Origin: Zopfochytrium polystomum
Lineage: Eukaryota > Chytridiomycota > Chytridiomycetes > Chytridiales > Chytridiaceae
Length of the DNA: 64,000 nt
Direction of reading: 5' to 3'
NCBI GenBank assembly: GCA_025765615.1
Contig: JAIVFJ010000199.1
Location: 54,670 to 118,669, forward strand
A model generated the notes under the pieces. That model worked only from the letters and a program-made list of their open reading frames with translations, did not search any database and was not told where the DNA came from. Positions 23,195-34,343 of this stretch are shown here, piece by piece (position 1 is the first letter of the stretch; every line of letters starts with the position of its first letter). The position numbers and the translations under genes were made by a program.

Positions 23195-24047
23195 TCACTT
23201 GATCCTGCTCTCGGCGAATTCCCAGTTCGCGACCTTGAGCCAAGCTGTTCGCGGTGGAGCGGTGTGAGTTCAGTTGCGAACCCCCTATCTCCCCGGAAGA
23301 AAGAAAGAAGCGAGCAAACTCGAAGCAAAGGAAGAGTTTGGGGGAAGGAGTTATCTTTCAAACCGTTGAGGTAAGACCACCGATCGCCCAGGTAGTCCAT
23401 GTGGTGTGCGTGCTCCCACATATCGCACACAAGGAGTGAGGGGGTTTCCCCTAAAAAACGAAAAAAAAAGGAAAATGAACATCGGTGAGATAGCGGCATG
23501 GCATCGACAAGAGCTCACGGGAAACAAGGTTTTTCCACCGCTCCCCATGAACATCCAGCTGGCCGCTCTTCTTCTGCACCACCATAATAAAGCAGCATGG
23601 CGGCGCCGCCTGACCAACGTCAATCAGCTTCGCCTTGAAAGCGTCGTAGCTCCCAAAGCTCGCATCAATCAGCGATGCGACGATGCCCGTCGGCCTGTTT
23701 GCATCGGTGCTTTTGTTGGGACGCATGGACTTCCACATGAGCCAATGCAGCAGGGCAAGACGGACATAGTCCAAGACCACATCATAGGAGATGTGGTTGA
23801 AGATTAGGACCAAGGGGGCAAAGTCTGTCGGGTCCAGTGAGTAGTCGTCGCCAAAGACGCGGCGTGTACGGCCCACGACGTGGTCGTCGTTGAGCAGGGC
23901 GTTGAGCTTTTCGACGATTGGGATGTGCACGTTGTGGTAGTGGTGGAGGATGGCCTCCTTGCAAAAGTGCGGCTCGAGGGCGTCGGGCGCGAACGACAGT
24001 GGCGGTGCGGAAACGTAACGTATGAGGGGCCGTGACTCGGGCGCCAT
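23195..24047 (-). CDS. Fe/Mn superoxide dismutase family protein
   Basis: Exons 24047-23519, 23450-23364 and 23244-23195 join at GT-AG introns into a 221-residue protein. It begins with the SOD pattern PPLSFAPDALEPHFCKEAIL, then HHYHNVHIPIVEKLNALL, IFNH, PTGIVASLIDASFGSYDAFK, LLVCDMWEHAHHMDYL (the DxWEHAxxxDY metal-ligand block) and the C-terminal YLNAWLKVANWEFAESRIK. The His of EPH, the His in FNH, and Asp and His of CDMWEHA fit the four metal ligands. Such enzymes dismutate superoxide, usually in the mitochondrial matrix; some fungal relatives are mitoribosomal subunits. Oddly, about 17 residues (ISYDVVLDYVRLALLHW) lie between FNH and LMWKSMRPN where the family is normally continuous, with no GT-AG intron visible there. 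No clear presequence is seen at this start. Confidence 0.8.
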
Positions 24048-24126
24048 GGTCTGGCTGGGTTGACAAGGGTTGGTGAGGTGAGGAAGACAAAGATTTCACA
24101 AACCTTTTTCCTTGATGTGCGGGGTG

Positions 24127-24144
24127 GGGATTGAGAGAGAGAGA

Positions 24145-24208
<64 letters not shown>

Positions 24209-24228
24209 GAAAGAGAGAAAGAGAATAA
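24127..24228. repeat. (GA)n microsatellite upstream of the dismutase gene
   Basis: About 100 bp of nearly pure ga repeat lies 80 bp upstream of the minus-strand dismutase start, in its likely promoter. Confidence 0.9.
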
Positions 24229-24670
24229 TCGTGACCTTCATCGTTTGGGTTCAAGGTTCTAGAGGTTTGATGAGGGCGTGTCTGCCTGCTTCTTGCTCAA
24301 TTGTGGGAGCTGGGATGATGGGAGAGCGAGTGCGTTGGTTGTGCGTTTTCTACCAATCCAACAAGCGGCAAGAAGGGGCGGGGGGCGAATACACAAAACA
24401 AGGCATCATCCCTTTCCGCTTTTCCACTCCCTTCTTCAAGCTTTCCAGTAAGCAGGGAGACATCACCTGGCCGCGTGTGTGTCTGGCTCTCTTGCTCGCA
24501 TTTCAAATGAGTTTCTGTCTGTGTGTCTCTTTCTGTTGCCTTGGTCTTGCCCTCTCCTTTCTGTCTCTCTCTGAAAAATTTCTATTTCTCTCTGTCTCTC
24601 TGTGAAATAAAAGGGGGCTCTTGCCAAAAGTTAACCAAGACAAAAAGTCGACAAAAAAATAAAAAATAAA

Positions 24671-25637
24671 AATGAGACGACTCTCTCTCTCCCCGCTGCT
24701 CACCACAATCATTCTCACCCTCGTCGCCGCCGTCTTCTCGAGGACGGGGTCCACCAGCAACACAGCGGCCACCGCTGCTGCCGCCGCTGCTGCCGCCGCT
24801 GCTCCCACGTTGTCGGCGAGCTTCGTAAGCCACCTATGAGAAAAAAAAAAACGAAGATGGCGACGAAGTCGAACCAGATAATTGTACGTAGTCATCCATT
24901 TTGACGATGCTGCAATTTGGGCTCTATTCTCGTACTGACTCGACGCTGAAGGTTGCCCTTACGGAGTAACCGATCGCCAAGAATTTCACGTCGGAAACGA
25001 CCACGGGAACCTTCACCTTATATCTCGCCCAGCTCAGACCAGAACGTTGCGAAGGATTACGATGGCGGAAGTGGTGTGTTTAGAGTGAGAAAGGGCGCGT
25101 CATTTTGCAAACAAACCCTCTTCAGATGCAGCGATTTACATCTCATGCTCTCAGATTGATTTGATGAAGCTCGGCGAGGAGGAGAGCAAGAAAGTAATCC
25201 AATCACAGGAAGTCCTGTTCAAACTGAACATCCCCATCGCAGCGTGCGAACTCATCACAAAAGACAACCCAGCGTACGCAGACCTCTCGAAGCCGGCGCC
25301 ACTTAAGGCGAAGCTGCGCTGCAGGGCGACGTCTCATTGCCAAAGGAGGGTTTCTGAAATGAACAAGGAGTTTGCGAAAACAGCGTAAATTAAGCAGACG
25401 GATCTTTTGACTACAAGGTTTGGCTTCGGTCTCTTCTCTCTCTCTCTGGGTCTCTGTCTCTGTCTCTGTCTCACTTTCACTCTCGCTCTCTCACTCTCAC
25501 TCACTCACTCTCTCTCTCTCGCTCTCTCTCACTCTCACTCTCACTCTCACTCTCTATCTCTCTCTCTATCAGAAAAAAACAAGGCAGCCATGGCAAAGAA
25601 CGCAGCCAAACAGCCGGCCCCCAAGACCAAGAATTAG
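24671..25637 (+). CDS. Unidentified gene with signal-like N-terminus and basic tail
   Basis: The proposed first exon starts with MRRLSLSPLLTTIILTLVAA, a good signal-peptide or anchor pattern, then a Thr/Ala-rich linker, and reaches a GTAAGC donor near 24829. Middle exons are uncertain; coding-like pieces include LYSRTDSTLKVAL and AKNFTSETTTGTFTLYLAQL. A clear later exon (about 25155-25384) encodes QIDLMKLGEEESKKVIQSQE and PIAACELITKDNPAYADLSK. A GT...AG intron containing a CT-rich microsatellite (about 25430-25570) then joins a Lys/Ala-rich end, AMAKNAAKQPAPKTKN, at 25637. I do not recognise the family. The gene lies directly left of a foldback element. Confidence 0.4.
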
Positions 25638-25639
25638 CG

Positions 25640-26415
25640 TGCTGCATCTCTGTCCAAGTCGTTCTTTTTCGACTTGAGATTTTTTTTCCCTTTTTTCTTT
25701 CTTTCTTTTTTTCCCCTGACGGACTTGCTGTTTCATTTTTCTCCTTCGCGCCATCCCCTGTCAGGGGAATTCCTTTCTTCTAATCCAGGTGGATTCTACT
25801 CTTTGAACTTACATTCAATATATCTCTCAGGTGGTGTTGTGGAAGTTCTGAACAGTATGTATGAGATCTGTAAACAGTCTTCAAACACGAACAAAATCAA
25901 AAAACTGATGTTGGTTCAAGCCTCTTGTGAGGCTACACCAAGGTCTCAGTGATGAAGTATAGGGATTTTATTCACAAAAACAAGCATACCTGTCAAAAAA
26001 ACCGTAAGGATCAGGACCCCCATCACTATTCCCAGTTCTTTAGTTTCCAAGGCGTTATCAAAGTGTATTTGTGGCTAACGTGTCTTTATTATTGGGCCAC
26101 TTTTACTACTTTTGTCTTAAAAGTTCCTGGTGTGCCAGGGTTTTCCCAACATATTTTCTTTTTTGGTGACTAACAGAGACTGACTGACTGCCTGGGGATG
26201 GGGTGCCTGACAGGCTACCCCACACCCACCTAATTAATTATTATTTTTTGTAAGTTCAAAGAGTAGAATACACCCGGATTAGAGGAAAGGAGTTCCCCTG
26301 ACAGGGGATGCCGCGAAGGAGAAAATGAAACGGCCAAGTCCGTCAGGGGAAAAAAAGGAAGAAAGAAAAAAGGAAAAAAACGCAGAAAAAGAACGACTTG
26401 GACAGAGATGTAGCT
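25640..26415. mobile_element. Foldback (MITE-like) element with ~165-bp inverted arms
   Basis: Bases 25640-25810 and 26258-26415 are inverse copies: both contain catctctgtccaagtcgttc, a long T/C tract, cccctgacggacttg, the palindromic cccctgtcagggg and ttctactctttgaacttac. The 450-bp core contains a segment (25915-26240) that recurs inverted at 38825-39165. No transposase lies inside. I see no convincing target duplication. Confidence 0.7.
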
Positions 26416-26559
26416 GTTGAGATCCGGGTGGTGATTGGCAGACGACGGGGGCGACGGGACGACGAGGGATGAGTGACGGGGGCGAGACGGAGATGGGATC
26501 AAACACAGAAATTTTTTTCTTTTTTCTTACTTTTGATTATCACGTGCAGTGGCATATTC

Positions 26560-27950
26560 CAACACTCCCCCTTGCACACACCCTTCCTAGACTTCAAACA
26601 AAATCCTCCAGAGAAAAGAAACTGGGGAAGAGTGCTTGAAGCCCCTGCTTGGATGAAAAACCCAAATCAATTGGCTGCTCTGGGAAAACTGTGGCAGGGA
26701 AAGGAAGGGAAATTATCTGCGATAATGCTTCTGAGGAGTGAACTTCAAAAAGGGTAGGAGTGAAATACATGAAGAGGCAAATAAGGCAAAAGGTAAAGAA
26801 TAGGTTGTCCAGTGCCTCCCCCTCCCCTTGTGCCTAATCTGCTGATTTCCCTTTGTGCACCAGCTGCGCCCTCCACGCCGCAGTGTAGTTCGAGTTTTTC
26901 CATTCCTTCTTCTTGATACTCTTTTTTGAATATGTTCCTCATGTTATTTTGATATTGTCTCCAGGATTTTCTTGTGACATTGCAGGTATCATCTTGGTTT
27001 CTCAGTTGAGTCAACCAGTCCAAGTAGAGTCTGGCCCTTGTAGACCATGTCACATCCTTGTGGTTGCTGAGGAGGTCTGCAAGCTGGTCCATCGAGTAGA
27101 GATACTCAACTTGCACAAGTCCTTCCTCAACAAGTGATCCACAAGCAACAAGTCAAGCACAGAACTGCTCAATGGTGCTGTCAGGTTTGAACTTGAGCTT
27201 GTCGACCCACTTGCGGCTGACAATGTTGGTATCAGGTGGAGCTGCTGACTCCACAAAGACTCCCATCTTGCGAAGCATATCCAGCTCGTACCCTTCGTCC
27301 TCCTTCCACTGCTCTGCATGAGGCAATGCCGTGGCCTCCTCATGTGTCAGTGGATCCTTATATGTGTCTGGGGATACTTTGATCGAGTTGGAGTTGACGT
27401 TGAAGGTGTAATGGAGTCTGTCTTCATTGTCAGAGTCAGACTCGTAAACTGACTGGATATTGTTATTGTCTAAGTCCTTGTCAGGCTCACACAAACAGTA
27501 CATCTTGCACAACAGGGGCGCTGTCAGCAGGTAGCACTTTGCCTGATGCAGCAGGGTTATGAGCTGAATTCCATGCGGGTCGCAGAAGGACTTGAAGGTC
27601 TGAGAGAAGCTCTCCTTGCCAGAATCCAATTGAATGACTTGTACTTTATGTCCCTCCATTTTCTCAAGAAAGAGAACAGGCATATTAGAAACGGTAATGC
27701 TGTCGCTCTTGTGAGCAATAGGAATGTCCCAAGAGAAACAACTGCTCTCGCAAAAAACGGTGATTGCGTAGTTGTAACCATCAAAGGAAGTAATGGGGAT
27801 GGACATGACATTGACGTTGAGGGTATGGGCAAATGGGAGCACTGGGTTCCATTTTGCATCAGAAACGGATTTGTAGGTACCATTTTTAACAAAATGGTAG
27901 CTCTGGGACCAGACATTTCTGGAGGGAGTGGGGATTGAAACCAGAGGCAA
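26560..27950 (-). pseudogene. Copia-like pol remnants
   Basis: Minus-strand frames include an integrase-like stretch (SFDGYNYAITVFCESSC, IQLDSGKESFSQTFKSF) and the start of a copia RT (AEQWKEDEGYELDMLRKM, NIVSRKWVDKLKFKPDSTIE). The minus strand also reads GGGGGAGTGTTGGAAT near 26560-26575, like a polypurine tract joined to an LTR start. No intact frame remains. Confidence 0.55.
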
Positions 27951-28340
27951 GAAAAATGGTGTTGGGTGCTCCCATTTTTCAAGAATGGGAGTTCTGGAAA
28001 CCAGTTTTTGTCAAAGGTGTTGGGGATTGAAACAAGAGACAAGGAAAAATGGTGATGGGAGCCCATTCTCCAAGAATGGGAGCTGGCGCACCCACCTCAA
28101 GATGATCAGAGGGTGGATATTGAAGAAGGAGACAATCGACTTTATTCTTTGTTCTTATGGAAAGATGATTCATTCACTATGAACAATGACGTTCTTGGCT
28201 TTTCCACCACTACCCAAGACCTGCCACCACCAGTTTTGACTTGTCCAATCGCACCTTTCAAACCACCGCCTTCATCTCAAATACCCTGGTCTTGGGCCAA
28301 CTTCGACGACAACTGCGACTCCGGTCTCTCTCACCATTTT

Positions 28341-28648
28341 TGTCAGGAACAGGGCAGGACAGGACAAGGCAGACAAGGAACTGAGAGGAGTGATGATTGT
28401 ATTGGAAACAATAATTCACTTGAGGGATGGGACAGGTCCCCCATCCCCCTTTTATACCTTTTGAGAGTCTTCCTTGTCAAGACTCAAAGAAAGTATCAGA
28501 AAGAGCAATTAGTAATACAATGATACCAATGATACCAATGACAACAAGACAAGCCAGGAAAGCAAAGAAGGTTCCAGAAGGTTCCACAAGGTTCCATGAA
28601 GGAATGTTCTAGAAGGTTCCAGAGGTTTCCAGAGGGTGATTCATAACA
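28341..28648. repeat. Solo LTR (308 bp) of the chromodomain gypsy family
   Basis: It begins tgtcaggaacagggcaggac, ends gattcataaca, and matches the LTR at 52702-53009. A perfect 5-bp duplication, ATTTT, flanks it (28336-28340 and 28649-28653). It is the product of LTR-LTR recombination and interrupts an older plus-strand sequence. Confidence 0.92.
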
Positions 28649-28653
28649 ATTTT

Positions 28654-29462
28654 GCACTTCTGAACACCTCAGCCTTTGCCCACATCACCCACAGCCCTGG
28701 CCTAGTTCATTGGGAAGCCACATTCTTGTTCTCCACTCTGGAATTAAACCTCTTCCCTCTTTGGCACCCTCCCTGGCTCTGCTTGTCGCAAGTATCAACT
28801 TCAAATCCTCAGCAACACTTTGCCCACCCAAAAAGTTCTACACCAATGACACCCTCAAGTCTACCCTGACGGGCTCTGTCGTCGATGCCACCGCGCTCTG
28901 GAAACCACAGAGCATGTCTGGCAATGCCCTGCAGCTGCTGACACCATTGCCATGATTCGCAACACCTTTGCCGAAACTTTTTCCTCTGTTCCTCCTGCAC
29001 CTCATGGTCGCTCTCCTCCCCAAGCCCATCCCATTTACTGGCTCTCCCGCCCTGAATTTCTCTTTGATCATCAATCTTGTATCAATTTTTCCTCCCTCCT
29101 TTGTGGCTTCATCCCTCAATCCTTTTATGACTCCTTATTCTCACGTGATAACCCTGCTGCCTCTGTCCTTAAAACCCTTGTCACCACTTTCCATCAGCTC
29201 CTTCTTGACGCCCATCAACTTATTTGGATCCCCTGTTGTGACGACAATATCTCTTGGGAGAAGTCAAAGTCCATCAAGCCCTCTGACAAGCGCTCCAAGC
29301 CCCGCAGCAATCTTGACATGGGCTGTGGCCTAATCTGACTTATCCCAACCCTCCGACTTTTCACAGCTGCTCCCCTCTCTTACACTGACCTCCTTCAGAC
29401 TCACTTCTCTATTTTCTTGATTCTGTGTTTTCCCCTTCTCCTTTGATCATTGTGGCTTTATG
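28654..29462. other. No firm gene; one unrecognised frame
   Basis: A plus-strand frame at 28952-29338 (128 codons) includes SQSFYDSLFSRDN-like and HQLLLDAHQLIWIPCCDD segments, which have coding character and might come from an old retroelement. I cannot assign it. The surrounding sequence is C/T-rich. Confidence 0.3.
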
Positions 29463-29619
29463 TGCAGTGGAGATGCCTGACGACCCTGTAAGTCTGTAGC
29501 ACATGGGGTGGGTTTGCTGAGGTGATACCTGGACGTAGTCCATTTCGGTTCACCGTTGATCGCTCTTTCTCTTCCCGCCAGCCCCGCTGGGCCTGGAACA
29601 ATAATAAAAAAAAAAAAGA
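29463..29619 (+). mobile_element. 5'-truncated SINE copy
   Basis: From gcagtggagatgcctgac to an A-run, this 157-bp stretch matches the 3' half of the SINE at 39337-39484, including gtgggtttgctgaggtgata and tggaacaat before the A-tail. The tRNA-like head is absent. Confidence 0.65.
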
Positions 29620-29775
29620 AATGCGGTCTGGATTGTTTTGATAGTACAGTCTTGGAACAATTGAGTTTAGTGAAACATTGTTTATTGCCTTACCGTTCAA
29701 AATCCGCCACCCAATAAGGCTTAGGGAGCTTCCCATCCAGCTGTGCTGGCCCAACAAACAAAATCTATGCCAGCA

Positions 29776-31440
29776 TCATCTCTGCCAAGAGAACGACTCG
29801 GATTTGTGTATATCAGAAAGCTTGCCAACAATGCTTGAGGGGATTGTAGCTTGAGAAGCAGCACAGGCCTTTCCAATTTCAATCCAGTCTTTATCAGAGA
29901 TGATGAAGTTCACTTTTCCCTTGTCTGATAGAATATTTCCACAAGGAGAGCAAGAACTTGGAGGTGTTGTGAGTGACAAGGTGCATAAAGTCAATCATGA
30001 AGGAGTTTGGGAACACTATTGATTTCAGCTCCATCAGAATGCTGGTGCCCTGGATGCCGTACTCCTTCTCCTGCTGATCCTGCTTTGCTCCTGGAGCCAT
30101 AGACTCAATCTGAGCTGCTTGAGTTAAGAATTCCTCAGTTGTTCGCACGGATATTCTACTCGTAGTGTAAACTGCTCTTGGACAGCACCGTCAAAAGCCA
30201 AAACACCAGCTTGCTGCTGCTTCAGCTCCTGAATAAGCAGATACAGGAATGAATCCATGTCTTGAGGCTTCGAAGGTCCAGGAACAATGCCAATGCTGAG
30301 AAAGTGTTCAGACGGTATCGCTCTTCAGGTGGCAAATTGTAGTTGATGAGCAGGATTGGCCAGCAGATAACAGCTCTCCTCTTGAACAGGCAAAACTCAT
30401 CAGTGCTTAGCCCTAAAGCAATGTCACAGTGGTCAGGCAGGAGCCCTTCCTCCAATGCCGTCTTGTAGAGGCTGGCAGAAAAGACACCAGAGTAAGTGCT
30501 CTCATCCTCTGGGCTAAAATCAGATCGATATCTAATAAGGTCGGACATCTTTGCATTCTGATAGAAGCCAAGTAACTGAGGTATGAGCCGATTGTAGTTG
30601 AAGACGTTCTGAGGCTTTCCAGAGTTGGCTTTTCTGGCAGTCTTGCAGTAGGGGCAGCTCTCCAAATCAGCATACTTGCCCACAAAGACGACACATGACT
30701 TGATGCGGCTGTCATATTTCTCTGCTCAGACCAGACAAACGCTTGGCAAAGCGCACTACTCTCCGCGACGAAGTCAGCTTGTATCCTTCCTTCATCTGGC
30801 TAGCATTCAGACGCTCACGTTCGTCAAATTGTGATTGTTTGACTCCATTTCGAATAGCATGAGAAAACAACTGAAGATGATAGATCTGCGCCTCATTAAG
30901 TTCCTGATTTTTTCCACTCCAGTCACAGTCTGTTGCATTTTGAGGATATAGCTCACAAGCAGCAAGTTGTCAAGCACAGCACTTACCGGTATCCTCACTA
31001 TTTTTTTCACCAGCTGAGGAATTGCTGTAAGACTCAGTCTCCCCATTGTCACTGCCAGTGGAACTTGTGTCTGACTCGTCAGTATCATCCTTGTCCTCGT
31101 CAACTATGTCTTCATCCATCTCATCATCAAGACAGTCCAGCAAAATGAGCGAATGATCCTCTTCCAGATCAACAGCGTTGAGAGGTTGATCAACTGTTGA
31201 ATCTGCTGGTTCCAATTTTAATGATTGATGATCGGATCTGATCATTACCTGTTTCTCTTTGAGCAGCACGAGTGTGCTGCCTGATTCGAATGCCAATAGG
31301 TAAACAATGGCCCCTAACATGGTTTTGTGCAGTCTTTGGATGATGAAGTACCTTGCAAACCTTGCAGACCACAAGGTGGGGGTGACCAAGGGGCATGTTG
31401 CTTTTTTCTTTCTCTCTTCTTTTTCTGTGTCTGACAACTA
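29776..31440 (-). pseudogene. Tnp2/Plavaka-type (CACTA superfamily) transposase remnant
   Basis: Reading the minus strand from 31440 downward gives a zinc-finger-like start (LVVCKVCKVLHHPKTAQNHV and following), an acidic linker, then ESCPYCKTARKANSGKPQNV, YNRLIPQLLGFYQNAKMSDL, IALGLSTDEFCLFKRRAVI, PILLINYNLPPEERY and AGVLAFDGAVQEQFTLRVEY, and finally MIDFMHLVTHNTSKFLL. This order matches the Transposase_21 (Tnp2) family. Several frameshifts and stops make it a pseudogene. It lies inside the ~590-bp inverted repeats and in the same orientation as neighbouring orphan frames. Confidence 0.65.
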
Positions 31441-31639
31441 CTTTTTATTTCTTTTGTTTTTTGTTGTTGCTGGGGGGGTGCAGTATGTCACTTATTGATA
31501 ATCTTTTGAACTATTCCTCACATTCTTTCAAACACAATTTTTTTTCCTGGTGCTTTCCCACACTAAGCTTCATCTCCAGGTTCAGACCTTTGCTTTTTGT
31601 TGGGACTTGCTTCGTTGTCCTCCTCTTGTAAACGCCTTT

Positions 31640-32265
31640 TCAATGTTGTAAATGGATTAAGATCTGAGATTTTTCCCAAAAATTAGTGAGGTTTTGTGAA
31701 TGTATACAGAAACTTACCTGTCCCCATACGGTGGTTTTCCATCATCTGAAAAAAGACTACATTGGGGAAAGACTGTTCCAAAACCTGGGATGGAGATAAA
31801 CTGCTGGTGTAACCCCTGGAGGCACAGGAGGGTTGTTTCTTCTTGCAACAAATTCTGCAAGCCACACGTCTGCAACAAACTCCATCACCAGAGTCGAGTA
31901 AATTGGCTGGAATCCACTCACAAGAAGCACGCAATTAAACTTGGCACCATGGCCCATCAATGTAAGTAAGAGGCAGGTAAAAATAGTTCAGAGGGCTCAC
32001 TGCTGAAAAGATTGCACAAACGTTTGACTTATTCTATTGAATTGGAACCTCTGGATAGTTGATGAAAGTAACATTCTTCCATGCATTTGGTATGTTTGTG
32101 ACTGAAGAGACTTCTTGAATGATTGACGGAATCTTTGATGTTGGCTACACAGGTCTTTTGATAATTCAGGGAGCACATCACTCAAACCACCACAGAATCG
32201 GCACTCCAAGCAGCTAATTGGAAGTGGTTTTCCCCAAAAAGGAATAAAGACTACCCACACATAAT
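31640..32265 (-). other. Decayed part of the inverted-repeat element
   Basis: A short minus-strand frame (32260-31997) contains CLECRFCGGLSDVLPELSKD, possibly a cysteine finger of the same transposon. Nothing else is recognisable before the nested copia insertion at 32266. Confidence 0.3.
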
Positions 32266-32526
32266 TGTTGACTTTTAGACTTTAGACCTTTGTCTCTGCT
32301 CCTTTTACTCTCACGTGTTTGTCCATTCTCTTCTTTCTCTTTTATGCTGATTTCCAAGTCACACACGGTGTGGGAGAATCTTCATCTCATTCTCGTGTGC
32401 AGGTTTGTGACGCTGCCCTCCTTCCTCGTTGCCGTCCCCCAATGTCTCTCTCTCGTCATCCTTCCTCAATATAAGTGGGAGAATCTTCATCTCATTCTTG
32501 TGTGCAGTTCCCTCCAATTCTCAACA
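32266..32526 (+). repeat. 5' LTR of the young copia element (261 bp)
   Basis: TG...CA ends, near-identical to 36260-36520. Internally it contains a short duplicated block, gtgggagaatcttcatctca, occurring twice. Confidence 0.93.
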
Positions 32527-32540
32527 GGGTTATGAGCCCA
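32527..32540 (+). promoter_or_regulatory. Primer-binding site matching initiator-Met tRNA anticodon arm
   Basis: Directly after the LTR the sequence reads gggttatgagccc. This is the exact complement of GGGCTCATAACCC, the anticodon stem-loop of fungal initiator methionine tRNA as I recall it from yeast. Drosophila copia uses the same internal tRNA region for half-molecule priming. Confidence 0.75.
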
Positions 32541-32568
32541 AAGTGCTACTGAATCGCACACGCAAACG

Positions 32569-33318
32569 ATGACCGACTTGAAGTGCATCATCCTTCCAAT
32601 CTTCACAGGCGATCCGGAAGACGTCAACTCTCCTTCTTATGCCGTCTGGAGTTGCTTCATTGCCAACACCGCCAACAAGCTTGATGATCCCGACATACTC
32701 ACGAATGCGGACAAATTCCACGATGCCTACCCGGCTCCTGGCAAGGATACGTCAAACAAAGATGTAGCTGCGGTCGCTCTCTCCCCCGACGAAAAGATCA
32801 AGTTCCGAAAAGGCAACGCCGAGGCGATTGAACTTCTGCTCCTCGCTCTCAGTCCCAAACTTCAGGAGCAAGTCAGCAGCCTCAACACTGCTGCCACCAT
32901 CTGGCAACACCTCAAGAAACAGTTCGGCCAGTCCGATCGTCACGTTCTCAGCACGGTTCGACGTCAGATGTTTCAAACGAAGGCAGCCGACAACGCTACT
33001 CTCCTTGAGTGCCTCGACTCCCTTGAGAAAAATCAAGCCATTCTTCGCAAGGCCAACAAGCCCCTTGACGACGACATACTTGTTGATCTCGTCATGCTTG
33101 CACTTCCGTCGACTTCCATGTGGACCAGCTACGCCAACATCAAGCACGACAGCGATCTCACCAGCGACGACCTTCTTTCTGACATCCGTGCCAAGATTCG
33201 CCGTGATCATGATGCGCTCCAAACTGTCATGAAGATGACTGTCTCCCTCTCTCCAGGTGTCCCATCTCTCGTTGATCCACTCTCCTGCATGAAGTGCTCC
33301 GCCGCTGGACGATCCTGA
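32569..33318 (+). CDS. Gag of the young copia element
   Basis: A 249-codon frame begins MTDLKCIILPIFTGDPEDVN and includes the UBN2 pattern TAATIWQHLKKQFGQSDRHV and a helical ADNATLLECLDSLEKN. It stops at a TGA (33316-33318) in the middle of a cysteine-rich stretch; the same frame continues after the stop with CWGTCDTCKRYHNPCRAC, a zinc-knuckle-like segment. The stop is either a recent mutation or a readthrough site. Confidence 0.8.
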   Translation: MTDLKCIILPIFTGDPEDVNSPSYAVWSCFIANTANKLDDPDILTNADKFHDAYPAPGKDTSNKDVAAVALSPDEKIKFRKGNAEAIELLLLALSPKLQEQVSSLNTAATIWQHLKKQFGQSDRHVLSTVRRQMFQTKAADNATLLECLDSLEKNQAILRKANKPLDDDILVDLVMLALPSTSMWTSYANIKHDSDLTSDDLLSDIRAKIRRDHDALQTVMKMTVSLSPGVPSLVDPLSCMKCSAAGRS

Positions 33319-33584
33319 CGTGCCTCCACACACACAACAGAGCAGTGCTGGGGTACGTGTGACACTTGCAAGCGATATCACAATCCTTGTCGTGCCTGTC
33401 GCGTGCAAGGTGCTGAAAATCAAGTGAAGCAAGAGAAAGCGATGAAGGACTCAGCGATGCTCGTTGGACCCTGTGCCATTGAATTGGAAGAGTCATTTGT
33501 TGAAGAATACATGTACTCTTCTGCCTTCTACGCCTCGCGCCTTCCACTTGTCCCTCCTTTTTTCTCCGTCTGTCCCTTGCCTGC

Positions 33585-34343
33585 TTGGGTTCGACTCTCG
33601 TCTTCTCAGCCGATCGTCGCTCTGGTTTCCGTCGTCCACCTCCACACTCGTTCACGCGCTGTGTGGGTCGCCTCATCTTTCCACGCCCACCAGTCTCATG
33701 TTTTGCATTGAGCTGGGGTTGGGTTCACTTCTGGACAAACTTACTTCTGCAGTTTCTCTTGTATATCCTGGCCCTGGGTACACTTTTTCTACGCGTGGAT
33801 CTATTCTCCCAGGAGGCTGTATATGCTGTTACCAGCACTGGACATCCTGATTTCCTTCTTGATTCCGGCTGCACACAGCACCTCACCTCCAACCTCTCAC
33901 ACCTTCACAGTGTTCGCCCATCCCGCCTCAAACTTAGCCAACCAGATGGTTCTGCCTTGCACTGCACGCACGTGGGCTCCCTTTCCCTTCTGCTCCCACG
34001 CGCACCGGATGACCCCTCTCTCGTGACTCTCCATCTTCAGACAGTTTACTTTGCCCCAAAGCTCAAAGCCAACCTTGTCTCTGTGGACCGGCTAACTGCA
34101 GGTGGCGCATCAGTCTCGTTCTCCCGAAATTTCGTTCAACTAGTGGCAGGTGGAAAACTCATTGGTTGCGGTTGTCGTCTCAAGAATCTCTGGCCCCTGG
34201 GTGCACGCTTTGACGTCACAAATCAGGCAGAACAAGCTGTCCTCGCCTTACACCGTCCTGCTGCTCCCCTCACACGTGCCACGCTCCCTCTCTACTGCAG
34301 TGCCCACTCCTCCTTCGTTTTTTCCGCTCCCGCCTTCCCCTGA
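33585..34343 (+). CDS. Copia protease region, truncated downstream
   Basis: The frame carries FLLDSGCTQHLTSNLSHLHS, the DSG protease active-site block, and FAPKLKANLVSVDRLTAGG, which marks the protease/GAG-pre-integrase boundary. It then enters a Leu/Ala-rich stretch and closes without the HHCC finger or D,D-35-E residues. Its frame differs from gag upstream and RT downstream. Confidence 0.7.
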   Translation: MGSTLVFSADRRSGFRRPPPHSFTRCVGRLIFPRPPVSCFALSWGWVHFWTNLLLQFLLYILALGTLFLRVDLFSQEAVYAVTSTGHPDFLLDSGCTQHLTSNLSHLHSVRPSRLKLSQPDGSALHCTHVGSLSLLLPRAPDDPSLVTLHLQTVYFAPKLKANLVSVDRLTAGGASVSFSRNFVQLVAGGKLIGCGCRLKNLWPLGARFDVTNQAEQAVLALHRPAAPLTRATLPLYCSAHSSFVFSAPAFP

